From contig JZRA01000086.1 in NCBI GenBank assembly GCA_001567485.1, positions 1-43,224 of the forward strand: 43,224 nucleotides of DNA. The letters run 5' to 3'. Positions within the stretch are counted from its first letter, which is position 1; each line of letters begins with the position of its first letter. Shown here one piece after another: positions 25,309 to 32,631 of this stretch. The position numbers and the translations under genes are program-made. The notes under the pieces are model-generated. The model saw nothing but the letters and a program-made list of their open reading frames with translations. It made no database searches and had not been told where the DNA came from. Origin of the DNA: Chloroflexi bacterium OLB13 (lineage in GTDB: Bacteria > Chloroflexota > Anaerolineae > Aggregatilineales > Phototrophicaceae).

Positions 25309-25422
25309 TTAGAGGCCGGCGGCTGTCGCGCTGTGCGCGGCGGCGATTGCCACACCGGCGATGACCAGCGCCAACACCATGAAGCGTGTAAACAGTTGTG
25401 CGCATCCGTTGGGTTCCGCCAT
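25309..25422 (-). CDS. 37-aa single-helix miniprotein
   Basis: A very short gene: ATG 25422, stop TAA at 25309-25311. It starts MAEPNGCAQLFTRF, followed by a hydrophobic stretch MVLALVIAGVAIAAAH and a short tail ending AAGL. AGGAG lies 8 nt before the ATG, a good ribosome binding site, and the hydrophobic core is long enough for one membrane crossing. It begins 55 bp after the homospermidine synthase stop on the same strand. No family is recognised; a membrane-bound micropeptide or cleaved signal-like peptide are the options. Confidence 0.5.
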   Translation of the reverse strand: MAEPNGCAQLFTRFMVLALVIAGVAIAAAHSATAAGL

Positions 25423-25477
25423 GACACGTCTCCTCTCACACGATCACATCTGAAAACTGAAACGCGGCGCGAATCGA

Positions 25478-26926
25478 TCAGCGCGCCAAGAACGTGCCGA
25501 ACTGCCACACGTCGTCGGGATGGATGCGTCGGCCGTTCCACGGGCTGAAGGCGTCGGTGTAATTCTTCAGCGGCGTCCAGTCGGTTTGCACTGACGGACA
25601 CGGCCCGAGGTACGGGTTTGCCACGGCGAGGATGTCCTCGTGCGGCAGGTCGTCGGTCACACACAGGCCCAAGTCCGGATGATTCACCATGTAAGTGACG
25701 GCGCCGAGGATCGACGCGGCGACTTGCAGAGTAGTCGCGTTCTGGCCGGGGACGAGGCGGCGCGTCTCGTGGATGTCGAGCTGGCTGCCGACCCACCACC
25801 CGTTCAAATCGTGGCCGAGCAGCAGCACGCCCAGCTCGTCCATACCGTCGGTGATCTCGTCGCGCAAGATACGCTGGGCAGGTTGCAGCTCGTAACTGCG
25901 CATCTTGAGTTCCCACAGGCTCACGAGGGCAGAGTCGCACGGATGATAGGCGTAGTGAACCGTCGGTCGGTACAGTGGACGCCCGTTCTCATCGCGTACC
26001 GTCAGGTGATCGCTGATGGTGAACGCTTCGCCATGACGCACGACCATGCCGATGATCTCGCCGGAAGCCGGCACCCATGAGCGCACCAGCGTATTGATCC
26101 CCATCTGGCTCAGACAGATCTGATTGCCGGGGCCGTAGTCGTAGCCCCATGCGTTCTCAGGCATGTGGCGTTCATGCGTGCCCCAGCCCATTTCCGCCGG
26201 TGCGATGCCTTCTTCGTGGAAACCGGCCACCGACCATGTGTTGACGAACTCGTTGACACGTTTGGGCAGGTTGGTGATCTGCGTATCGCGCTCGCTGATG
26301 TGGATGACCTTGACGCCGAGAGTCATGGCAAGGCGATTCCACGCGCGCTCGCTCAAGAAACGCTCGATGTCGGCATGCTTGTGCGGGCTGACGTTTTGCG
26401 CCAGCATCGCCTTGCCGATGTCGGTCAGCGCGACCTTCGTCCAATGGCTGACGAGGCCGGGATTCGCGCCGTGCTCCACGATGGCAGTCGGGCCAGCGTC
26501 GGCCCACGACTCCTTGAGATCGCGCAGCATCATGTGACGGACATACAGCGTGCGCTTGTTGGGCGCGATGGCGGTGTTGTACGGATCCCAGAGTTCGGTT
26601 GCCGTGTTGATGTACAGCACGCCGTGATGGTGGCACCAGTCGATGATCTCGGTGACTTCGATGTTCCACGCCAGATCGATCAGCAGGTCGCCCGGCCCGA
26701 CCAGCCCGCTGAGCGTCTCGGCCATGTTTTCCGGGTCGATGGCGTGCTGCACGTAGTTGGCCCCGGCGGCGAGCATCGCATTGGCTCTGCCGTTGGGCGG
26801 GTTCATGTCGAGAATCGTGAGCTTACTAAAATCCATTTCGAGGTGCCGAAGAAGTAAAGGCTGCAAACATTGAGAAACCGATCCGCAGCCCAAAATCAGG
26901 ACTCGACCGCCAAACGCTACTCGCAT
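25478..26926 (-). CDS. hss: homospermidine synthase
   Basis: NAD-dependent enzyme that joins aminobutyl groups from putrescine (and spermidine) to form homospermidine; 482 aa, cytosolic, saccharopine-dehydrogenase-like Rossmann fold. Signatures: N-terminal RVLILGCGSVSQCLQPLL for NAD, NTATELWDPY, VEHGANPGLVSHWTK, FVNTWSVAGFHEE, GWGTHERHMP and the C-terminal GWWVGSQLDIHETR region. ATG 26926 has GAGG 4 nt upstream; an extension to TTG 26965 is not needed. No other polyamine gene is adjacent; its downstream neighbours are a miniprotein and a DUF3147-like protein. Confidence 0.93.
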   Translation of the reverse strand: MRVAFGGRVLILGCGSVSQCLQPLLLRHLEMDFSKLTILDMNPPNGRANAMLAAGANYVQHAIDPENMAETLSGLVGPGDLLIDLAWNIEVTEIIDWCHHHGVLYINTATELWDPYNTAIAPNKRTLYVRHMMLRDLKESWADAGPTAIVEHGANPGLVSHWTKVALTDIGKAMLAQNVSPHKHADIERFLSERAWNRLAMTLGVKVIHISERDTQITNLPKRVNEFVNTWSVAGFHEEGIAPAEMGWGTHERHMPENAWGYDYGPGNQICLSQMGINTLVRSWVPASGEIIGMVVRHGEAFTISDHLTVRDENGRPLYRPTVHYAYHPCDSALVSLWELKMRSYELQPAQRILRDEITDGMDELGVLLLGHDLNGWWVGSQLDIHETRRLVPGQNATTLQVAASILGAVTYMVNHPDLGLCVTDDLPHEDILAVANPYLGPCPSVQTDWTPLKNYTDAFSPWNGRRIHPDDVWQFGTFLAR

Positions 26927-27004
26927 AACGCCTCGTATGTGTCCTCGTGGCTCAGGTTTGCCCAATGTAACGCGGCCTTTGCGAATGCCGCAAGGGGGCT
27001 GAAA

Positions 27005-28123
27005 TCAGTACAGGTCTTGCAGCGCGAGCAGGCCGCGCAGAGCGTCGAGATCGATGTCGTAGTCGAGGCCGGAGGTGGCGGCCATCCACGCGGCATACGT
27101 GTGTCCGCATGCGCGGCTGAGCGCCATGAACGAATTGGTGTACTTGGAGGGGGTGTGAAGCTCGATCACCTTGATGCCCTGCCCGAACACGAGGTTGGTC
27201 AGGCCCGATCCGTGCGGCGCGACAACCGCCTCGGCCCCGGCAAACAGGCGCACCTGCTCGGCCACCGACAAATCCTCCAGCGTGAACGCCTCGAAACCGA
27301 GCGGTGCAAGCAGGGCGATCACCGCGCTTTCGTTGAGGACGCGGCGGCGGCGGGCCTTGCTGCGCGAGATGTACAACCGGCGCGGCTGATCGGGGGCGGG
27401 GTCTCCAGCAGCGCGCCGCATCGCCTCACGGAATCCGAAGCAGGTGGCCGGCACAAAGGTCGGCCCCCAGCGCGTCTCGCTCGTGACCACCAACCGGCGC
27501 GCCTGCCCGCGCGAATGCGTCCAGCGTATGCGATCCTCCGGCGCGACCCCGAGCAGGTCGAGCGTCTCGTGCACGAATCGCGCCGGGCTGTGTGGGACGA
27601 TCAACTTGGGCATATCCCCCAGCGTTTCGGCCAATGCGCGGATCACAGGCACGCGCATCGCGCCGTGCATCATCCATACAAAGTACACGCTGTCGCTTCC
27701 GGGGCTGCACAGCGGCGCGGCCAAATCGAGGGTGAGGGATTCGCGGCGGGCCATGCCGGCAGGCCATGCCCACTGCACCGCGCTTCTAGGGCTGAGCAGC
27801 GCCGACTCGCGGATGCGCCGCCCATCCCATAGGGCGACCGCGTACTGGCCGACGATCCCAGCATCCGGCAGCATAACGGCGAGCTGTTCCGGTACGCTGC
27901 GGATCACGCTCTTCACACGGGTCAGTTCGATGGGCAGCGGGGCGACCTCCAGCGTCGGCGCGATGTTCACGGATGCCGCCGGCGCCGTGACGACCGTCGT
28001 CACACGCGGATCGCCGGTCAGGTCATAGATCGAAGCCTCAGGCAACCGCTGAAAGCGCCGGTACGGCCATTCCGCCCACCGGCGCCGTAAGCCTCTGCGA
28101 ACACGCTTAACCGTCGAGATCAC
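27005..28123 (-). CDS. GT61-family glycosyltransferase
   Basis: Putative glycosyltransferase of family 61 (DUF563-like), 372 aa. The C-terminal half has the family core: RRLYISRSKARRRRVLNE, then LGFEAFTLEDLSVAEQVRLF, and AGAEAVVAPHGSGLTNLVF with the APHGSG motif, followed by VIELHTPSKY. The N-terminus is basic, with no signal peptide or membrane helix, so it should act in the cytosol or at the membrane surface on a sugar or glycan acceptor that cannot be named. The start codon is GTG 28123 with only a weak GGGA upstream. It precedes hss by 78 bp on the same strand. Confidence 0.85.
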   Translation of the reverse strand: MISTVKRVRRGLRRRWAEWPYRRFQRLPEASIYDLTGDPRVTTVVTAPAASVNIAPTLEVAPLPIELTRVKSVIRSVPEQLAVMLPDAGIVGQYAVALWDGRRIRESALLSPRSAVQWAWPAGMARRESLTLDLAAPLCSPGSDSVYFVWMMHGAMRVPVIRALAETLGDMPKLIVPHSPARFVHETLDLLGVAPEDRIRWTHSRGQARRLVVTSETRWGPTFVPATCFGFREAMRRAAGDPAPDQPRRLYISRSKARRRRVLNESAVIALLAPLGFEAFTLEDLSVAEQVRLFAGAEAVVAPHGSGLTNLVFGQGIKVIELHTPSKYTNSFMALSRACGHTYAAWMAATSGLDYDIDLDALRGLLALQDLY

Positions 28124-28207
28124 GGGATTCCCAGCTTGGCACGCCGCGCCAACAACGCCCTAGAGTAAGCTACCGGAAGTCGGTGGGCAGGACGATCCGG
28201 CTCGCAA

Positions 28208-28262
28208 CACCAGCCAAGCGAAAAAGGTTGGTGCTTTCTCATCACTCGGCACTTTCAACGTC
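28208..28262. repeat. hairpin plus partial dispersed repeat
   Basis: CACCAGCC (28208-28215) can pair with GGTTGGTG (28226-28233) around an A-rich loop; it lies about 50 bp past the fabI stop and could weakly end fabI. It runs into GTGCTTTCTCATCACT with CACTTTCAAC, a partial copy of the repeats at 14236 and 16106. Confidence 0.5.
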
Positions 28263-28267
28263 TCACT

Positions 28268-29065
28268 TTAGAACTGGGCGATGTCTTCCTCAGTCGCGGT
28301 CAAGCCGAGGATGTTATACCCACAGTCAACGTAGATGATCTCGCCAGTGACGCCGGTCGACCAATCCGACGCAAGGTACACCGCCGTTTTGCCAACATCG
28401 TCTTGCGAGACGTTGCCGCGCAGGGGCGAGGTCTTTTCGTTGAAGCGCAGCATGGTGCGAATACCCGGCACCCCCATCGCCGCCAGCGTCTTGATCGGCC
28501 CGGCGCTGATGGCGTTGACGCGGATGCCCTTCGGCCCGAGGTCGGCGGCGAGGTACTTGGTGATGATCTCAAGCGCGGCTTTGGCGACCGCCATCGCGTT
28601 GTACTTGGGCATCACGCGCTCGGCGGCGTGATACGTCATGCTCATCACGGTGCTGCCCGGCGGCATCAGCGGCTCGGCGCGCTTGCACATCGCGATCAGG
28701 CTATAAGCGCTGATGTCGACGGCGATCTTGAGGCCCTCACGGCTGACGTCCAAGAAGCGCCCGCCGAGGTCTTCGCGCGGGGCGAAGGCCACCGAATGCA
28801 CCAGCACGTCGATCCGGCCGTAACGCTCCTTGACCTTGTCGAATACGGCGTCAAGCTGCTCGTCGCTGCCCACGTCGCACAGTTCGATGAAGTCGCAGTC
28901 GACCTCCGCCGCCAGCGGGCGCACGCGCTTCTCCAGCGCCTCGGCCGCGTAGCTGAGCAGGATCGTCGCGCCCTCTTGATGCAGCCGCTTGGCGATCCCC
29001 CACCCGATGCTGTCCTTGTTCGCCACGCCGAAGACCAGCGCGATCTTGCCGTCAAGCAGTCCCAT
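28268..29065 (-). CDS. fabI: enoyl-ACP reductase FabI
   Basis: NAD(P)H-dependent enoyl-[acyl-carrier-protein] reductase, the last step of each fatty-acid elongation cycle; 265 aa, short-chain dehydrogenase fold, usually a tetramer. The FabI-type cofactor motif is GVANKDSIGWGIAKRL rather than the classic SDR glycine triad. The active-site Tyr-x6-Lys is in PKYNAMAVAKAALE, and SMTYHAAERVMP carries the second conserved Tyr. ISAGPIKTLAA and the substrate-loop region follow. The start at 29065 is ATG. It is divergent from the ATPase-like gene at 29168. Confidence 0.96.
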   Translation of the reverse strand: MGLLDGKIALVFGVANKDSIGWGIAKRLHQEGATILLSYAAEALEKRVRPLAAEVDCDFIELCDVGSDEQLDAVFDKVKERYGRIDVLVHSVAFAPREDLGGRFLDVSREGLKIAVDISAYSLIAMCKRAEPLMPPGSTVMSMTYHAAERVMPKYNAMAVAKAALEIITKYLAADLGPKGIRVNAISAGPIKTLAAMGVPGIRTMLRFNEKTSPLRGNVSQDDVGKTAVYLASDWSTGVTGEIIYVDCGYNILGLTATEEDIAQF

Positions 29066-29167
29066 AATCCCCTCCCGTTTGAGCCTGCCCGTGCGTGGGC
29101 AGAATGTTTAGCCAGCGTCGTCGTAAGTGCGCTATAGTCTAGCACATCATCACGAAAGTGAGGGACG

Positions 29168-30445
29168 ATGCCAGAGGACAGCGGCGCGCCGCATCATGCG
29201 TTCGATCCGGGCCAGCCTGTTTCCCCGTTTGTCGGGCGTGCCGATGTCATCGCCCGCATTCATCAACACCTGACGAGTGCCGCGGTTTCGTGCGCGTTCA
29301 CGATCGTCGGCCGCCGCCGTGCTGGCCGAACCGCCCTGCTTGAGCATATCCGCCACCGCTTCGATGATACGTTCGTCTGGGCCTTCCCTGATATGGCCGC
29401 CGTGACCGACGAGCGCCGGTGGTTGGCCGCGCTGTATCAGGCTGGCAAGGACGCCGCATCCGCGCGTGGGCTGTCCGTCCACCGCCTGCCGCGCTGGCCC
29501 GACGAGAAGCCCGCCGACGAAAAGCGCGCGTGGCTGACCGGCACCGGCCTGCCTGAGCTGTTCGAGCTGATCCGGCCACAGCGCCGGTTGGTGTGGGTCA
29601 TCGACGGCGTTGAACCACTGGCGGAGGCCGTCGCCCGCGGTGAACATCCCGCAGACCTCGGCGCGTGGATGAGCCAGTTGATCGGCCCGCAGCTCGGGAT
29701 GATCTTCACCGCGCATCTCGATCAAGAAGGCGCGCTGGTGCGGCTTGCCCCGCTCGTTCAGCCGGACTACACCGCGCGACTGCTGGCCCTGACGCTGCAC
29801 GAGACCGGCGACCTGCTCAACATGGGCCGCGACGCCGCCGACCCGGAACTGGTCACCACGCTGCACGGCCTCACCGGCGGACTGCCAGAATGGACGCTGA
29901 AGGCGGCGTTGGCCGTCCATGCACAGTCGCACGGCGAAGCCTACCGCGTCGAACATCTGCGCACGGTGCGGCCCGCGCTCGCCGCCGAAGCTGCGCCGTA
30001 TTTCAAGCAGGTGTGGGAGCATCTCAGCGGTGATGAACAGGCGGTCGTGGCGGCGCTGGCTTATCTGCGCTTCGAGCGTCCAGATGCGGCGCTGCGCGGC
30101 GAAGATGTCGAGGCGTGGCTGGCGGACAGCGACTATCCGCTCGACCTGACCGCCGTATACGCCGTGCTGCGCCGTCTGGATTTCGTGGAGGTCATCGACA
30201 ACACGCCCAATCAGGTGAGGATGCGCGCGGGGCTGTTCGAGTCATGGGTGCGCGAACGGATCAAGCCAGCGCAGCTTCGCAAGGCAGGTGGGGCGATAGA
30301 GGCGCGTCCGCCTGATCCGGCGACGGTGCGCGGGCTGGCGATTCTGCTGCTGGTGCTGCTGGCCGCGCTGCTGATCGCTGCGGCGGTCAATCAGCCGTCC
30401 ACCGGCCCGGGTGAGGTTGTGCCGACGGTGACGCTGGGGCGGTAG
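29168..30445 (+). CDS. membrane-anchored AAA/STAND-like ATPase with variant P-loop
   Basis: Protein of 425 aa that looks like an NTPase tethered by a C-terminal helix. PFVGRADVIARIHQHL is the typical opening of STAND/AAA ATPases, followed by IVGRRRAGRTALLEHI at the Walker A position; the usual GKT/GKS reads GRT, Lys to Arg. RRLVWVIDGVEPL fits Walker B. A winged-helix-like region (about 290-370) and one membrane helix (LAILLLVLLAALLIAAAV) follow, leaving a short outside tail. With Lys missing, nucleotide may be bound but poorly hydrolysed. ATG 29168 has GAGGG upstream. Role unknown; it lies next to the DUF5131/TcmP pair. Confidence 0.78.
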   Translation: MPEDSGAPHHAFDPGQPVSPFVGRADVIARIHQHLTSAAVSCAFTIVGRRRAGRTALLEHIRHRFDDTFVWAFPDMAAVTDERRWLAALYQAGKDAASARGLSVHRLPRWPDEKPADEKRAWLTGTGLPELFELIRPQRRLVWVIDGVEPLAEAVARGEHPADLGAWMSQLIGPQLGMIFTAHLDQEGALVRLAPLVQPDYTARLLALTLHETGDLLNMGRDAADPELVTTLHGLTGGLPEWTLKAALAVHAQSHGEAYRVEHLRTVRPALAAEAAPYFKQVWEHLSGDEQAVVAALAYLRFERPDAALRGEDVEAWLADSDYPLDLTAVYAVLRRLDFVEVIDNTPNQVRMRAGLFESWVRERIKPAQLRKAGGAIEARPPDPATVRGLAILLLVLLAALLIAAAVNQPSTGPGEVVPTVTLGR

Positions 30446-30478
30446 TGGAGGTGAATCGAACACAAGATGATAGTCTTT

Positions 30479-30506
30479 TTGATTACTAGAACACTTGTGC
30501 TATACT
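30479..30506 (+). promoter_or_regulatory. promoter of the DUF5131 gene
   Basis: TTGATT at 30479-30484, a 16-bp spacer, and TATACT at 30501-30506, with a TG-n extended -10 (TGC before TATACT). It is in an AT-rich patch unlike the flanking DNA. The start codon is about 70 bp downstream. Confidence 0.6.
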
Positions 30507-30574
30507 CATACTAACCTAGGCGGAATCCGTACAATTCTCGCCTAACACTGCTGACGAGTTGGGGTCGACCAAAC

Positions 30575-31348
30575 ATGAATAAGCAGCAGAAAAGCGCACA
30601 GCGACGCGGGATCGAGTGGACCGATTACACATGGAATCCGGTTGGCGGGTGCAAGCACGCTTGTCGTTGGGAAATGCCGGATGGCAGCATCGCCATTTGC
30701 TATGCTGAACATGTCGCCGAGCGGGTCGCACAGGCGGCCTACCCGCACGGGTTCGAGCATCACTACTGGCGGCCAGAGCTGCTTGAAGAACCCCTTAAAC
30801 TCAAGGAACCTGCCAAAATCTTCCTCGATTCGATGTCCGACCTGATGGGGCATTGGGTGCCGGACGAGCAGATCGAACAAGTCCTGGACATTGCACGGGA
30901 AGCGCGTCAACACAGCTTCCAACTGCTGACCAAGAACGCGCCACGCCTGCTTCAGTTTGAATTCCCGCCGAACGTATGGGTTGGCGTATCCGCTCCGCCG
31001 TCGTTCTTCATGGGCAGACGGCTGTCAGAGCAGCAGCAAGCGCGAATGGTCAGGCGTCAGATCGAGGTGCTGCGGGATGTCAAAGCTGCTGTGCGTTGGA
31101 TGAGTATTGAACCCTTGAGCTTCGACATCGCGCCGCTGCTCGTGGACAGCGACTTGCAGTGGGCCGTGATCGGCGCGGCGACCAACGGACCGAAATCGTA
31201 TCAGCCGCGGCCGGAATGGGTCGTCAATGTGCTCGATGTGCTCGACGCGCAAAATACCGCCGTGTTCTTCAAGGGCAACATCGAGTGGTCCCCGTGGCGT
31301 GAGGAGTTTCCGGCGGCTCTTGTTGCTTCTGTGGCCTACGGGAAATAG
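30575..31348 (+). CDS. DUF5131 (phage Gp37/Gp68-like) three-Cys protein
   Basis: DUF5131 protein, 257 aa. The N-terminus has the family's GIEWTDYTWNPVGGC and three cysteines, Cys26, Cys30 and Cys42 (in ICYAEHVAER), in a radical-SAM-like arrangement; FLDSMSDLMGHWVP, FQLLTKNAPRLL, VWVGVSA and WMSIEPLSFDI follow the family order. These proteins are common in phages and mobile elements, often beside a TcmP partner, as here. Their substrate is unproved; a nucleic-acid or nucleotide modification is often suggested. Its 3' end overlaps the convergent partner's 3' end by 13 bp. Confidence 0.9.
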   Translation: MNKQQKSAQRRGIEWTDYTWNPVGGCKHACRWEMPDGSIAICYAEHVAERVAQAAYPHGFEHHYWRPELLEEPLKLKEPAKIFLDSMSDLMGHWVPDEQIEQVLDIAREARQHSFQLLTKNAPRLLQFEFPPNVWVGVSAPPSFFMGRRLSEQQQARMVRRQIEVLRDVKAAVRWMSIEPLSFDIAPLLVDSDLQWAVIGAATNGPKSYQPRPEWVVNVLDVLDAQNTAVFFKGNIEWSPWREEFPAALVASVAYGK

Positions 31349-32463
31349 ATGACGACGTCATCAGCTAGCGTGTTCTTGCGCCGATTGGGGCGATTGGTTG
31401 TGACTTTCCCTTCAGCCTCAAGTTGAAGCAATGCTCTCTTGTAATTGGCCAAGGTGTAGTTGTGCGCCTCTAGACGATCAATCTCGGCGTGTACTCCGGG
31501 TATCTTTCCGACCGCAATGGTCTTGCCAGAGAAGCGGTGCGACAGTATTGACTTCAATTCTTCAATAGGATCGTCGGTGAACAACTCGAGCTGTCGTTCC
31601 TCAGAACTCTCAACCCTAGCGCTGAATGTCAGATTCGCCACCCCAGATGTCTGTGACGAACTCGCCTTGGCCATTATGTCTTTCATCAGAGAATATGCCT
31701 TATCGTTCTTGCTCAAGAATGCAAGATGATGCATTGTTCGTGAGTCAGCGACATTTCGGAAACGGAAGAACAACGAGTACTTGCCTCCGACGTCTTCCAG
31801 CGCAGAAGCAGTGACATCTACGATTGCCTGTTCCTTTTCTCGAATGTCCGGTTGTCGGAGAAGGTCGCGCAACTGGTCGAAGCGACTGATCCCGAAAAGC
31901 GCCTGCATATGACTTAGAACTTTCGGATTCAGCACAGCTCTTTGTATCTCGTTGTAGTTGAAGAAGAATATGCAGTCAGATCCAAACGGCGTGATGAGCG
32001 ACTCGAGTAGTCTCTGCGTAATCCCTCTGTAACCAAACGGATCAACAAATGACAAAGTAGGATACCCCTGCAACTCACGCACAACAGCGCTACCGTAATC
32101 TGCAGCGTCGTAGTTTGTGAGCGACAAGGGGTATCGAAGGTCGGCTAACGGAAACTGGGCGATTGTCTTGGCTAATGCTTCAACGTTGGATTTTCGCATG
32201 TCATTGAAATGCAACTTAACCCGCTCAACAAGAATCGGGTTTTTGAACAATTCTTCGAGTATGTAGACAGGAGTTGATTTGCTTCCATCATCGTAGATGC
32301 CGGGCCCGCTAAACAAGTCCAAGTAATTAAGTCGTGGAGAGTCAATCTTTATCCCTGTCATTATCTTGGCCCAGGCTTTGAAGTATTTGACGACGATTTC
32401 GGTCTTGCGTCTCGACGCGTCGGTTTGCTGACCAAAGAACTCGCCTGAGATCACTCCAGCCAT
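31336..32463 (-). CDS. tcmP: three-Cys-motif partner protein TcmP
   Basis: TcmP-type protein, 375 aa, defined by its usual company with a three-Cys DUF5131 protein. It opens with a Lys-rich helix KTEIVVKYFKAWAKIM, then RLNYLDLFSGPGIYDDGS, a methyltransferase-like LFSGPG motif, and PTLSFVDPFGYRGI, matching the DPFG site of Rossmann methyltransferases. The C-terminal 100 residues look like a winged-helix DNA-binding domain. ATG 32463 has a strong AAGGAGG about 8 nt upstream. Its DNA is clearly AT-richer than nrdJ and fabI around it, a sign of transfer. It is a candidate modification or defence component, not proved. Confidence 0.88.
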   Translation of the reverse strand: MAGVISGEFFGQQTDASRRKTEIVVKYFKAWAKIMTGIKIDSPRLNYLDLFSGPGIYDDGSKSTPVYILEELFKNPILVERVKLHFNDMRKSNVEALAKTIAQFPLADLRYPLSLTNYDAADYGSAVVRELQGYPTLSFVDPFGYRGITQRLLESLITPFGSDCIFFFNYNEIQRAVLNPKVLSHMQALFGISRFDQLRDLLRQPDIREKEQAIVDVTASALEDVGGKYSLFFRFRNVADSRTMHHLAFLSKNDKAYSLMKDIMAKASSSQTSGVANLTFSARVESSEERQLELFTDDPIEELKSILSHRFSGKTIAVGKIPGVHAEIDRLEAHNYTLANYKRALLQLEAEGKVTTNRPNRRKNTLADDVVIYFP

Positions 32464-32488
32464 TCACATTCCTCCTTCTAGACAGAAT

Positions 32489-32519
32489 CCCCCTCGACTC
32501 GCTGGTCTGAGTGAGGGGG
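32489..32519. terminator. hairpin between nrdJ and tcmP
   Basis: CCCCCTC and ACTC on the left pair with GAGT and GAGGGGG on the right, with one bulged G and an 8-nt loop. It lies between the nrdJ stop and the tcmP start, both minus strand, and could end nrdJ; neither side has a clear T-run. Confidence 0.4.
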
Positions 32520-32579
32520 GTGTAGGTTTCGTGAATGCCTCAGAAGCGGACATCGTTGTCGTGACGCGTGCCGAGCGAC

Positions 32580-32618
32580 TTGACTCATCACTCGGCACTC
32601 ATCACTCAGCACTTGCGC
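32580..32618. repeat. heptamer repeat tract (CACTCAT type)
   Basis: 7-mers such as CATCACT, CGGCACT, CATCACT, CAGCACT, in the 3' untranslated region of nrdJ, right before its stop codon on the minus strand. Confidence 0.7.
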
Positions 32619-32631
32619 TTCGCGCTCTCGC

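Noticed and set aside
30489..30500. LexA-like GAAC-n4-GTGC box in the DUF5131 promoter
   Set aside because: One mismatch to GAAC-n4-GTTC in a 12-bp site is easily chance, and no lexA or other SOS gene is visible to support it.
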